A stretch of DNA of 64,000 nucleotides, from the NCBI GenBank assembly GCA_032433765.1, contig JAVIAB010000102.1, positions 7,503,507 to 7,567,506 on the forward strand, written 5' to 3'. Shown here in pieces: positions 43,450-56,300 of this stretch (position 1 is the first letter of the stretch; each line of letters starts with the position of its first letter). The notes under the pieces were generated by a model. The model did no database searches. It saw only the letters and a list, made by a program, of their open reading frames with translations, and was not told the DNA's origin. The DNA is from Megaustenia siamemsis. Taxonomy: Eukaryota; Mollusca; Gastropoda; Stylommatophora; Ariophantidae. A program made the position numbers and the translations under genes.

Positions 43450-46085
43450 CAAGTCCCCAATAGAGCATAGGTCTTCAACAAACACTTTCCAATCCATTCT
43501 TTTTCATGCTATTCTTATTCTTTTAAGATCATTCCGTGTCTTCCCCATCATCATCATCTCTGCCTCCACTTATCTTCCCCATCATCATCATCTCTGCTTC
43601 CACTTATCTTCCCCATCATCATCATCTCTGCTTCCACTTATCTTCCCCATCATCGTCATCTCTGCTTCCACATGTCTTCCCCACCATCATCATCTCTGCT
43701 TCCACTTATCTTCCCCATCATCGTCATCTCTGCCTCCACTTATCTTCCCCATCATCGTTATCCCTGCTTCCACATGTCTTCCCCACCATCATCATCTCTG
43801 CCTCCACTTATCTTCCCCATCATCGTCATCTCTGCTTCCACTTATCTTCCCCATTATCGTCGTCTCTGCTTCCACTTATCTTCCCCATCATCATCATCTC
43901 TGCTTCCACTTATCTTCCCCATTATCATCTCTACTTCCACTTATCTTCCCCATCATCATCATCTCTACTTCCACTTATCTTCCCCATTATCATCATCTCT
44001 ACTTCTACTTATCTTCCCCATCATCATCATCTCTACTTCCACTTATCTTCCCCATTATCATCATCTCTACTTCCACTTATCTTCCCCATCATCATCATCT
44101 CTGCTTCCACTTATCTTCCCCATCATCATCATCTCTACTTCCACTTATCTTCCCCATCATCATCATCATCTCTACTTCCACTTATATTCCCCATTATCAT
44201 CATCTCTGCTTCCACTTGTCTTCCCCATCATCGTCTCTACTTCCACTTATCTTCCCCATCATCGTCATCTCTGCTTCCACTTATCTTCCCCATCATCATC
44301 ATCTCTGCTTCCACTTATCTTCCCCATCATCATCATCTCTACTTCCACTTATCTTCCCCATCATCATCATCTCTACTTCCACTTATCTTCCCCATCATCA
44401 TCATCATCTCTACTTCCACTTATCTTCCCATTATCATCATCTCTGCTTCCACTTGTCTTCCCCATCATCGTCTCAACTTCCACTTATCTTCCCCATCATC
44501 ATCATCTCTACTTCCACTTATCTTCCCCATTATCATCATCTCTGCTTCCACTTGTCTTCCCCATCATCGTCTCTACTTCCACTTATCTTACCCATCATCG
44601 TCATCTCTGCTTCCACTTATCTTCCCCATTATCGTCATCTCTGCTTCCACTTATCTTCCCCATTATCATCGTCTCAACTTCCACTTATCTTCCCCATCAT
44701 CATCATCTCTACTTCCACTTATCTTCCCCATTATCATCATCTCTGCTTCCACTTGTCTTCCCCATCATCGTCTCTACTTCCACTTATCTTCCCCATCATC
44801 GTCATCTCTACTTCCACTTATCTTCCCCATTATCGTCATCTCTGCTTCCACTTATCTTCCCCATTATCATCGTCTCTACTTCCACTGATCTTCCCCATCA
44901 TCATCATCTCTACTTCCACTTATCTTCTCCATCATCATCATCTCTACTTCCACTTATCTTCCCCATTATCATCGTCTCTACTTCCACTTATCTTCCCCAT
45001 TATCATCGTCTCTACTTCCACTTATCTTCCCCATTATCATCATCTCTACTTCCACTTATCTTCCCCATCATCATCATCTCTACTTCCACTTATCTTCCTC
45101 ATTATCATCGTCTCTACTTCCACTTATCTTCCCCATTATCATCGTCTCTACTTCCACTTATCTTCCCCATTATCATCATCTCTACTTCCACTTATCTTCC
45201 CCATCATCATCATCTCTACTTCCACTTATCTTCCTCATTATCATCGTCTCTACTTCCACTTATCTTCCCCATTATCATCATCTCTACTTCCACTTGTCTT
45301 CCCCATCATCATCATCTCTACTTCCACTTATCTTCCCCATTACCATCGTCTCTACTTCCACTTATCTTCCCCATCATCATCATCTCTACTTCCACTTATC
45401 TTCCCCATCATCATCGTCTCTACTTCCACTTATCTTCCCCATCATCATCATCTCTACTTCCACTTATCTTCCCCATCATCATCATCTCTACTTCCACTTA
45501 TCTTCCCCATTATCATCGTCTCTACTTCCACTTATCTTCCCCACCATCATCATCTCTACTTCCACTTATCTTCCCCATCATCGTCATCTCTGCTTCCACT
45601 TATCTTCCCCATCATCGTCATCTCTGCTTCCAATTATCTTCCCCATCATCGTCATCTCTGCTTCCACTTGTCATCCTCAAGTATATTTTCGTCACCCTCT
45701 TTGTCTCTTCCCTGGGGATTCCAAAAAAGGGCATGTCCTGTAATACTCACAGTTAGCTTCCGCAGTGTTTGCCTTATCCAGCACCATCGCTGTATCTCTT
45801 TATCCACTGGTATTTGCCTGGTACATTCCCATAATTCTATGTTAGTGATTTTGTCCTGCTATATCCATCCTTTTATTCTGCGCAAGCATTCCATTAATAA
45901 AGGTCTGCATCTTCATGATTGCCATTTCTGTTGTTCTCCGTGTTTCACAGCCACATAATAGAATTGACTTAACATTGGAGTTGACAATTCTTATTTTTAC
46001 ATTTAACCTAATTTCTTTGTATTTCCATATGTTTCTCAGTGCAACGAATGCTCCTCTTGCTTTTTCATTATTTTTTTTTTTTACA
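43450..46085 (-). mobile_element. LINE-C 3' end expanded by an internal array
   Basis: The left part (43450-43545) matches 21560-21650: GAGCATAGGTCTTCAACAAA, CACTTTCCAA, TTTTAAGATCATTCC. The right part (45665-46085) matches 21675-22070: CCTGGGGATTCCAAAAAAGG, CTTTATCCACTGGTATTTG, TTCTGCGCAAGCAT, CATATGTTTCTCAGTGCAA. Both belong to one minus-strand LINE-C terminus, separated by the 33-bp array. No RT remains. Confidence 0.88.
43536..45672. repeat. 33-bp array grown inside LINE-C, about 65 units
   Basis: Unit core CATCTCTGCTTCCACTTATC followed by TTCCCCATCATCAT, period 33 with some 30- and 36-base units (loss or gain of ATC). The single-copy ancestor is visible at about 21638-21670 (TCTTCCCATCATCTTCATCT then CTGCTTCAATCTG). 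Variants GCTTCC/ACTTCC and CATCAT/TATCAT come in alternating runs. Frames of up to 931 codons, mostly Leu-Pro-Ile-Ser-Thr-His, are artefacts. Confidence 0.95.
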
Positions 46086-46360
46086 TCCTTATTGTAAAAA
46101 AAACTGTATTTCAGCAAAATTTAGCCAGACCTCGGGACTTCGCCAGAGATATAAAACTGGTGCACGCATAAAAAAAATTAGAAATTAGACCGCCAATTTT
46201 TTTAATGAAAGAACATTAAACGATGTAGGTTAAGCGTGTTTTTTTTTAATTCAAAATTGTTCGAGTCGGATGTGAAAGGGTTAAGCTGAGATCTAGTTCA
46301 TGTGCACATTTAATCGCCAAGCCAGCTTGCGGTGTATACCACTGGTGCTTGTGATCTTAG
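46086..46360. other. No gene recognised
   Basis: AT-rich, without a coherent frame. Confidence 0.5.
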
Positions 46361-46361
46361 T

Positions 46362-47545
46362 ACACCATAGCTTAATGCTGACGTTCCACCCGTTAACACA
46401 ACATAGCTTAATGATGACGTTCCACCCGTTAACACAACATAACTTAATGCTGACGTTCCCCCGTTAACACAACATAACTTAATGCTGACGTTCCCCCGTT
46501 AACACAACATAACTTAATGCTGACGTTCCACCGTTAACATAACATAGCTTAATGCTGACGTTCCACCCGTTAACATAACATAACTTAATGCTGACGTTCC
46601 ACCGTTAACACAACATAGCTTAATGCTGACGTTCCACCGTTAACACAACATAGCTTAATGCAGACTTTCCCCCGTTAATACAACATAACTTAATGCTGAC
46701 GTTCCACCGTTAACACAACATAGCTTAATGCAGACTTTCCCCCGTTAACACAACATAGCTTAATGCAGACTTTCCCCCGTTAACACAACATAGCTTAATG
46801 CAGACTTTCCCCCGTTAACACAACATAGCTTAATGCTGACGTTCCACCCGTTAACACAACATAACTTAATGCAGACTTTCCCCCGTTAACACAACATAAC
46901 TTAATGCTGACGTTCCACCGTTAATACAACATAACTTAATGCTGACATTCCCCAGTTAATACAACATAACTTAATGCTGACATTCCCCCGTTAACACAAC
47001 ATAACTTAATGCTGACATTCTCCAGTTAACACAACATAACTTAATGCTGCCATTCCCCCGTTAACACAACATAACTTAATGCTGCCATTCCCCCGTTAAC
47101 ACAACATAACTTAATGCTGCCATTCCCCCGTTAACACAACATAACTTAATGCTGCCATTCCCCCGTTAACACAACATGACTTAATGCTGCCATTCCCCGT
47201 TAACACAACATAACTTAATGCTGACATTCCCCAGTTAACACAACATAACTTAAAGCTGACATTCCCCCGTTAACACAACAAAACTTAAAGCTGACATTCC
47301 CCCGTTAACACAACAAAACTTAAAGCTGACATTCCCCGTTAATACAACAAAACTTAAAGCTGACATTCCCCGTTAATACAACAAAACTTGAAGCTGACAT
47401 TCCCATTAATACAACAAAACTTGAAGCAGACAATCCCCGTTAACACAACAAAACTTAAAGCAGACAATCCCTCGTTAACACAACAAAACTTGAAGCAGAC
47501 AATCCCTCGTTAACACAACAAAACTTAATGCTGACATTCCCTTGT
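46362..47545. repeat. 35-bp minisatellite, about 34 units
   Basis: Core ACACAACATAACTTAATGCT then GACGTTCCACCCGTT. Units drift from GACGTTCCACC on the left, through GCCATTCCCCC, to AAAACTTAAAGC on the right, so a directional gradient of variants exists. Lengths vary 33-36 bases. Confidence 0.95.
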
Positions 47546-48110
47546 CACCGTCCTCAATGACAATCATACATCTCTTCAATGACAGACATTGTTATTACAG
47601 AACTTTGCTAGATACATAAACAGACAAATCCTGTTGACAGAACAATGCCCAGTACACACTCAATGATGACTCACCGTTTCTTGTGCTAATTCCATCAACA
47701 TTATCAAGTGGTCTGTCTAAATACGGACATTGTCACCGTGACAATCTGAATGTGTCTGTCCACATAGTGAGTGTAGTCTGTAGGAAATGCTTGATTTCTT
47801 GTTCCCATATAGGGTTACCAGAAAAATATATATGGATTTCGTCATACATGCCCCCGATTGGCACTTAACCGTATCGTATTAAGTTTTAAATATAAACACC
47901 ACATGAAATTGTCCTGCACATTTTGTTTTCTTAAAAAAAAAAAAATCATTTTTACCCTATAAAATGTCCTTTTTCAGATCTGTCTACCCGTCCGCGCCTC
48001 CTGCCCGCCTATCTATCTTATCTATTCGGTCTTTCTATCTTCATAACCTAACATAACTTTACCCTATGTTAGTCTACCTACCTACCTGTGTCCGTCCGTC
48101 CGTCTGTCTG
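47546..48110. other. No gene recognised
   Basis: Unique-looking sequence, A-run at 47932-47944, short CTATC patch near 48010. No supportable gene. Confidence 0.5.
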
Positions 48111-48191
48111 TTAATCTAATTTAATCTAATCTAATCTAATCTAATTTAATATAATTTAATCTAATTAATTTAATCTAATCTAATCTAATTT
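48111..48191. repeat. (TAATC)n microsatellite, left part
   Basis: TAATC/TAATT pentamers. The same repeat continues at 48445-48520 on the other side of a SINE-A, so one microsatellite was split. Confidence 0.92.
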
Positions 48192-48442
48192 GGGAGCCGC
48201 GATAGCTCAGTGGTTAGTGAACTGGACTACCACGGACAAGGGGTAGGGTTCGATCCCAACCGACGGCTTCCGGGTTCACCCAACCTTAAATGGGTACCGG
48301 ATTTTTTTCTGGGAAAGTAAAGCAGAACGGGCGTAATACTGACCACATTACCCCAAAAATCATGTGCTGAAGGTCTGTAAAATATAGGGTCACTAATACC
48401 ATATTTCCCTATACGCCACTTGGCGTGACGGGGGTACTTTAC
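48192..48442 (+). mobile_element. SINE-A copy inside a (TAATC)n microsatellite
   Basis: Full-length SINE-A with A box, B box and 3' hairpin. The flanks on both sides are AATCTAATTT, so the duplication is masked by the microsatellite. It is very similar to the copy at 2058 (both have ACTACNACGGACAAGGGG and the TATAGGGTCACTAA variant). Confidence 0.93.
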
Positions 48443-48444
48443 TT

Positions 48445-48520
48445 ACTTAATCTAATTTAATCTAATGTAATATAATATAATCTAATTTAATGTAATGTAA
48501 TATAATCTAATCTAATCTTG
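48445..48520. repeat. (TAATC)n microsatellite, right part
   Basis: Continuation of the pentamer repeat after the SINE. Confidence 0.9.
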
Positions 48521-48744
48521 TCTATCCATTATGGAGCGTCCATTGATAATTGTCAGACCCGGGGGATACAAATCGTCTATGTCCAACAGCTCACCAGGTC
48601 TGTGATCTGGCCACACAAAGGTGTTCTTTTATACTCAAAGAAAATGTCTACAGTCCGTTTCTAAACTCACGCCCCTTTTCAAGGATCCACCCATTCATCC
48701 ATTATCCAATCAGTCTGTCTGTCCATTTACCTAACATAACTTTA

Positions 48745-49145
48745 CCTTAGGATAATCTACCTACCTATCTACCTACCCACCCCCCTACCTACCTATCTAC
48801 CTACATACATACCTACCTACCTGCCTGCCTGCCTACCTATCTACATACATACATACATACCTACCTACCTACCTGCCTGCCTACCTATCTACATACATAC
48901 ATACATACCTACCTACCCTACCTACCTACCTGCCTGCCTACCTATCTACCTACATACATACCTACATACATACCTGCCTGCCTACCTACCTACCTATCTA
49001 CCTACATACATCATGCCTGCTTGCCAACCTATCTACCTACATACATACCTACATACCTGCCTGCCTACCTACCTACCTACCTACATATATCTGTCTGTCT
49101 GACTGTCTGTCTATCTAATTTATCTAATGTAATCTAATCTAATTT
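48745..49145. repeat. Compound tetranucleotide repeat (CTAC/CATA/CTGC)
   Basis: Blocks of CTAC, CATA, CTGC and CTAT in a recurring order (for example CTACATACATACATACCTAC then CTGCCTGCCTACCTAT), repeated about five times, ending in CTGT and TAATC units. Confidence 0.92.
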
Positions 49146-50345
49146 ATCTAATCTAATCTTATTTGTCTTCTTTCCTTCTTCGTTTGCCTTTCGGCGTCGA
49201 TGGGAGATATAATTTGAGGTATTTTTTTTTGCCCTTCTGTTCACCTCTGCTGCTGTTTTGTTTCCTAGTGTTTCTAATATTTCATCAATCCATCATTTGC
49301 CCTTCTGTTCACCTCTGCTGCTGTTTTGTTTCCTAGTGTTTCTAATATTTCATCAATCCATCATTTGCCCTTCTGTTCACCTCTACTGCTGTTTTGTTTC
49401 CTAGTGTTTCTAATATTTCATCAATCCATCATTTGCACTTCTGTTCACCTCTACTGCTGTTTTGTTTCCTAGTGTTTCTAATATTTCATCAATCCATCAT
49501 TTGCCCTTCTGTTCACCTCTCCTGCTGTTTTGTTTCCTAGTGTTTCTAATATTTCATCAATCCATCATTTGCCCTTCTGTTCACCTCTGCTGCTGTTTTG
49601 TTTCCTAGTGTTTCTAATATTTCATCAATCCATCATTTGCCCTTCTGTTCACCTCTACTGCTGTTTTGTTTCCTAGTGTTTCTAATATTTCATCAATCCA
49701 TCATTTGCACTTCTGTTCACCTCTACTGCTGTTTTGTTTCCTAGTGTTTCTAATATTTCATCAATCCATCATTTGCCCTTCTGTTCACCTCTCCTGCTGT
49801 TTTGTTCCTAGTGTTTCTAATATTTCATCAATCCATCATTTGCACTTTTGTTCACCTCTACTGCTGTTTTGCTTCCTAGTGTTTCTAATATTTCATCAAT
49901 CCATCATTTGCCCTTCTGTTCACCTCTACTGCTGTTTTGTTTCCTAGTGTTTCTAATATTTCATCAATCCATCATTTGCCCTTCTGTTCACCTCTACTGC
50001 TGTTTTGTTTCCTAGTGTTTCTAATATTTCATCAATCCATCATTTGCACTTCTGTTCACCTCTCCTGCTGTTTTGTTTCCTAGTGTTTCTAATATTCCAT
50101 CAATCCATCATTTGCCCTTCTGTTCACCTCTACTGCTGTTTTGTTTCCTAGTGTTTCTAATATTTCATCAATCCATCATTTGCACTTCTGTTCACCTCCA
50201 CTGCTGTTTTGTTTCCTAGTGTTTCTAATATTTCATCAATCCATCATTTGCCCTTCTGTTCACCTCTACTGCTGTTTTGTTTCCTAGTGTTTCTATTTCA
50301 TCAATCCATCATTTTTCGTGGTCTTTCCTTGGGTCTTGATAATAA
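49146..50345 (-). mobile_element. LINE-E 3' end expanded by an internal array
   Basis: The left part has TTCTTCGTTTGCCTTTCGGC and GTCGATGGGAGATATAATTT, as at 6750-6795. The right part has CATTTTTCGTGGTCTTTCCT, as at 6862-6890. They are consecutive in the unexpanded LINE-E, so the array between them is an insertion by amplification. Confidence 0.87.
49232..50314. repeat. 68-bp array grown inside LINE-E, about 16 units
   Basis: Core GCCCTTCTGTTCACCTCTGC then TGCTGTTTTGTTTCCTAGTG. Units differ by CCC/CAC and CTGC/CTAC/CTCC, and variant patterns repeat at about 340 bases (five units), showing block duplications. The single-copy ancestor lies at 6799-6865. Confidence 0.95.
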
Positions 50346-50599
50346 TGAACATTTATAAGGAAAATAACAAATTATTGCCGGACGTTCATAGATAACATTT
50401 TAACTCCCCTTTTACAGAGGCTGGGAGAACCTCGAAGCTGTGTCGCCACTTCTCGGATTTGAATACGAACCCTTCTGGTCATTGATGAGTGCGCTGCCTA
50501 CTCATTCATGTTCCTTTTGGGCAAAAGAAGGCGCATAGAGAGGAAGTCATAGTTTCCCATAATGAACGATTTGCTGCTAGTCGTCATACGTTAGCGCTG

Positions 50600-52345
50600 G
50601 TGTCACATCCTTATACTATCATTGGTATCACATCCTTATACTTTCACATATACTATCACTGGTATCACATCCTTATACTATCATTGGTATCACATCCTTA
50701 TACTTTCCACATACTACCACTGGTATCACATCCTTATACTTTCCCACATACTACCACTGGTATCACATCCTTATACTTTCACATATACTATCACTGGTAT
50801 CACATCCATATACTATCATTGGTATCACATCCTTATACTTTCCCACATACTACCACTGGTATCACATCCTTATACTTTCCCATATACAATCACTGGTATC
50901 ACATCCTTATACTTTCCCACATACTACCACTGGTATCACATTCTTATACTTCCCCATATACTATCATTGGTATCACATCCATATACTATCACTGGTATCA
51001 GCCATATACTATCACTGGTATCACATCCATATATTATCACTGGTATCACATCCATATACTATCACTGGTATCACAACCATATACTATCACTGGTATCACA
51101 TCCATATACTATCACTGGTATCACATCCATATACTATCACTGGTATCACATCCATATACTATCACTGGTATCACATCCATATACTATCACTGGTATCACA
51201 TCCATATACTATCACTGGTATCACATCCATATACTATCACTAGTATCACATCCATATACTATCACTGGTATCACATCCATATACTATCATTGGTATCACA
51301 TCCTTATACTTTCCCACATACTACCACTGGTATCACATCCTTATACTTTCCCATATACAATCACTGGTATCACATCCTTATACTTTCCCACATACTACCA
51401 CTGGTATCACATTCTTATACTTCCCCATATACTATCATTGGTATCACATCCATATACTATCACTGGTATCAGCCATATACTATCACTGGTATCACATCCA
51501 TATATTATCACTGGTATCACATCCATATACTATCACTGGTATCACAACCATATACTATCACTGGTATCACATCCATATACTATCACTGGTATCACATCCA
51601 TATACTATCACTGGTATCACATCCATATACTATCACTGGTATCACATCCATATACTATCACTGGTATCACATCCATATACTATCACTGGTATCACATCCA
51701 TATACTATCACTGGTATCACATCCATATACTATCACTAGTATCACATCCATATACTATCACTGGTACCACATCCATATACTATCACTGGTATCACATCCA
51801 TATATTATCACTGGTATCACATCCGTATACCATCACTGGTATCACATCCATATACTATCACTGGTATCACAACCATATACTATCACTGGTATCACATCCA
51901 TATACTATCACTGGTATCACATCCATATGCTATCATTGGTATCATATCTATATACTATCACTGGTATCACATCCATATACTATCACTAGTATCGCATCCA
52001 TATACTATCACTGGTATCACATCTATATATTATCACTGGTATCACATCCATATACTATCACTAGTATCGCATCCATATACTATCATTGGTATCACATCCA
52101 TATATTATCACTGGCATCACATCCGTATACCATCACTGGTATCACATCCATATACTATCACTGGTATCACATCCATATGCTGTCATTGGTATCACATCTA
52201 TATACTATCACTGGTATCACATCCATATGCTATCATTGGTATCACATCTATATACTATCACTGGTATCACATCCATATGCTATCATTGGTATCACATCTA
52301 TATACTATCACTGGTATCACATCCATATACTATCACTGGTATCAC
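50600..52345. repeat. 25-bp minisatellite, about 70 units, with 471-bp duplication
   Basis: Core TATACTATCACTGGTATCAC then ATCCA. A complex block starting GGTATCACATCCTTATACTT at 50821 recurs at 51292, so a segment of about 471 bases was duplicated as a whole. Right-hand units carry ATGCTATCATTGG variants. Because 75 bases equal three units, long frames with T-I-T-G-I-T-S-I-Y occur and are artefacts. Confidence 0.95.
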
Positions 52346-52386
52346 GCAGAAGTTGAACAATCTCAGTTTTTACCCACCCGAGTTCA

Positions 52387-53090
52387 GCATCATCATCGAA
52401 TGCCATCTCAGCATCGAAGGTTGACTACCATGGACCGCCATTCCACTCTGTCTCTTGCTTTGATGGTGCAGGTTGTCATAGGATGACTTGTCCACCTTCT
52501 GATGTTAACTTGTCCATGTTAGTCTTGGTCTCCATCTGCCTCTTTTACCTTGTATTTTATCTTCCAAGATTACTAGTAGGCTGACGTGTCTTTTAACTTG
52601 GCCCAAAAATCTCATTTGTCATGTCTGAATTGTGTTTAGTAGTTCTCTTTTCATGTTAAGTTGTGTTAATACGTCATCGTTTGTTTTCTTTTCTTTCCTT
52701 CCTATTCTTCTATAACTCTACATTTCAAAGGCTTCGATTTTCTGTTCTGTTTTCTTGTCTAATGTCCATGTTTCTGCACCATACAGGACTGTTGAGAAAA
52801 TATAACATTTTGCTATTCTTAGTTTTAGCCCTGGTCTTATTTGTTTTGATGTTAGTGTATTTTTTATGGCATTAAAATTACTTTTAGTTATTCCTATTTT
52901 TTGTTTATTTTAGTTTTACATTTACCGTCACTGGTTATAGTATGTCCAAGGTAGTTGTAGTTCTGAACTGTCTACAGGTCTATTCCTTCCACTTTGATAC
53001 CCACTTGTAGGTTTTGAGTATTATCTTTGTTTATGATCATAGTTTTAATCTTTTTTAATATTCACATCTAATCCATATTTTTTGCTTGTC
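52387..53090 (-). mobile_element. RTE-B LINE 3' end
   Basis: From a CATCATCATCGAATGCC edge through GGTTGACTACCATGGACCGC, CTTGGCCCAAAAATC (L-G-H region), CCATACAGGACTGTTGAGAA and TGGTTATAGTATGTCCAAGG (Y-L-G-H), to ATATTTTTTGCTTGTCATGT. Colinear with 19540-20250. Broken frames throughout. Confidence 0.85.
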
Positions 53091-53109
53091 ATGTTTCTTT
53101 CATTAAGTA

Positions 53110-53335
53110 ATTATGTGATTATATCATTTGTCGTTCTTGAGCTGCTCGAACTGTCTGAATTAGTGATTTCCCTTTTTTGTTACATGTTTCTATCACTGCA
53201 TCTATCCATCTTCTTCTGGGTCTTCCTTCCTCTTGGTCTTTTTCCATGCATTGTCGAGAAGAACGCCATTGACGGTGATTGGTGAGGATTCACCCTGACC
53301 AGGTGGCCCAACCATTTAGGTTGTTGTCGTTACAG
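53110..53335 (-). mobile_element. LINE-J 3' end fragment
   Basis: Minus strand: W-L-G-H-L-V-R-V-N, then M-A-F-F-S-T-M-H-G-K, then R-G-R-P-R-R-R-W-M-D-A-V-I. The W-x-G-H-L-V-R plus R-P-R-R-R-W-x-D pairing identifies a LINE C-terminus of a family not otherwise present. It ends at the start of the 27-bp array. Confidence 0.7.
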
Positions 53336-53387
53336 GTGTAATTAAGAGACGAAAAGTAACAGATTTACTGTAGGCACATAACGTAAC

Positions 53388-56300
53388 ATGTCTAGTGAAG
53401 GTAAATAGTTTAACATGTCTAGTGGAGGTAAATAGTTTAACATGTCTAGTGAAGGTAAATAGTTTAACATGTCTAGTGGAGGTAAATAGTTTAACATGGC
53501 TAGTGGAGGTAAATAGTTTAACATGGCTAGTGGAGGTAAATAGTTTAACATGGCTAGTGGAGGTAAATAGTTTAACATGGCTAGTGGAGGTAAATAGTTT
53601 AACATGTCTAGTGGAGGTAAATAGTTTAACATGGCTAGTGGAGGTAAATAGTTTAACATGGCTAGTGGAGGTAAATAGTTTAACATGTCTAGTGGAGGTA
53701 AATAGTTTAACATGTCTAGTGGAGGTAAATAGTTTAACATGGCTAGTGGAGGTAAATAGTTTAACATGTCTAGTGGAGGTAAATAGTTTAACATGGTTAG
53801 TGGAGGTAAATAGTTTAACATGGCTAGTGGAGGTAAATAGTTTAACATGTCTAGTGGAGGTAAATAGTTTAACATGGCTAGTGGAGGTAAATAGTTTAAC
53901 ATGTCTAGTGGAGGTAAATAGTTTAACATGTCTAGTGGAGGCAAATAGTTTAACATGGCTAGTGGAGGTAAATAGTTTAACATGGCTAGTGGAGGTAAAT
54001 AGTTTAACATGGCTAGTGGAGGTAAATAGTTTAACATGTCTAGTGGAGGTAAATAGTTTAACATGTCTAGTGGAGGTAAATAGTTTAACATGGTTAGTGG
54101 AGGTAAATAGTTTAACATGTCTAGTGGAGGTAAATAGTTTAACATCTCTAGTGGAGGTAAATAGTTTAACATGTCTAGTGGAGGTAAATAGTTTAACAAG
54201 GCTAGTGGAGGTAAATAGTTTAACATGGCTAGTGGAGGTAAATAGTTTAACATGGCTAGTGGAGGTAAATAGTTTAACATGTCTAGTGGAGGTAAATAGT
54301 TTAACATCTCTAGTGGAGGTAAATAGTTTAACATGTCTAGTGGAGGTAAATAGTTTAACAAGGCTAGTGGAGGTAAATAGTTTAACATGGCTAGTGGAGG
54401 TAAATAGTTTAACATGTCTAGTGGAGGTAAATAGTTTAACATGGTTAGTGGAGGTAAATAGTTTAACATGGCTAGTGGAGGTAAATAGTTTAACATGTCT
54501 AGTGGAGGTAAATAGTTTAACATGGCTAGTGGAGGTAAATAGTTTAACATGTCTAGTGGAGGTAAATAGTTTAACATGTCTAGTGGAGGCAAATAGTTTA
54601 ACATGGCTAGTGGAGGTAAATAGTTTAACATGGCTAGTGGAGGTAAATAGTTTAACATGGCTAGTGGAGGTAAATAGTTTAACATGTCTAGTGGAGGTAA
54701 ATAGTTTAACATGTCTAGTGGAGGTAAATAGTTTAACATGGCTAGTGGAGGTAAATAGTTTAACATGTCTAGTGGAGGTAAATAGTTTAACATGTCTAGT
54801 GGAGGTAAATAGTTTAACATCTCTAGTGGAGGTAAATAGTTTAACATGTCTAGTGGAGGTAAATAGTTTAACAAGGCTAGTGGAGGTAAATAGTTTAACA
54901 TGTCTAGTGGAAGGTAAATAGTTTAACATGTTTAGTGGAAGGTATATAGTTTAACATGTCTAGTGGGAGGTAAATAGTTTAACATGTCTAGTGGAGGTAA
55001 ATAGTTTAATATGTCTAGTGGAGGTAAATAGTTTAATATTTTTAGTGGAGGTAAATAGTTTAACATGTCTAGTGGAGGTAAATAGTTTAATATGTCTAGT
55101 GGAGGTAAATAGTTTAATATGTTTAGTGGAGGTAAATAGTTTAAAATGGCTAGTGGAGGTAAATAGTTTAACATGGCTAGTGGAGGTAAATAGTTTAATA
55201 TGGCTAGTGGAGGTAAATAGTTTAACATGGCTAGTGAGGTAAATAGTTTAACATGTCTAGTGGAGGTAAATAGTTTAACATGTCTAGTGGAGGTAAATAG
55301 TTTAACATGTCTAGTGGAGGTAAATAGTTTAATATGGCTAGTGGAGGTAAATAGTTTAACATGGCTAGTGGAGGTAAATAGTTTAATATGGCTAGTGGAG
55401 GTAAATAGTTTAACATGGCTAGTGGAGGTAAATAGTTTAATATGGCTAGTGGAGGTAAATAGTTTAACATGGCTAGTGGAGGTAAATAGTTTAACATGTC
55501 TAGTGGAGGTAAATAGTTTAACATGTCTAATGAAGGTAAATAGTTTAACATGTCTAGTGGAGGTAAATAGTTTAACATGGCTAGTGGAGGTAAATAGTTT
55601 AACATGGCTAGTGGAGGTAAATAGTTTAACATGTCTAGTGGAGGTAAATAGTTTTAACATGTCTAATGAAGGTAAATAGTTTAACATGTCTAGTGGAGGT
55701 AAATAGTTTAACTGGATAGTGGAGGTAAATAGTTTAACATGTCTAGAGGAGGTAAATAGTTTAACATGGCTAGTGGAGGTAAATAGTTTAACATGTCTAG
55801 TGGAGGTAAATAGTTTAACATGTCTAATGAAGGTAAATAGTTTAACATGTCTAGTGGAGGTAAATAGTTTAACATGGCTAGTGGAGGTAAATAGTTTAAC
55901 ATGGCTAGTGGAGGTAAATAGTTTAACATGTCTAGTGGAGGTAAATAGTTTAACATGTCTAATGAAGGTAAATAGTTTAACATGTCTAGTGGAGGTAAAT
56001 AGTTTAACATGGCTAGTGGAGGTAAATAGTTTAACATGGCTAGTGGAGGTAAATAGTTTAACATGGCTAGTGGAGTTAAATAGTTTAACATGGCTAGTGG
56101 AGGTAAATAGTTTAACATGGCTAGTGGAGGTAAATAGTTTAACATTTCTAGTGGAGGTAAATAGTTTAACATGGCTAGTGGAGATAAATAGTTTAACATG
56201 GCTAGTGGAGGTAAATAGTTTAACATGTCTAGTGAAAGGTAAATAGTTTAACATGGCTAGTGGAAGTAAATAGTTTAACATGTCTAGTGGAGGTAAATAG

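Noticed and set aside
43163..45958. Open frame of 931 codons, plus strand
   Set aside because: It covers the 33-bp array inside a LINE-C end; three phases are open at once and the composition is pure repeat. No domain, start context or splice signals.
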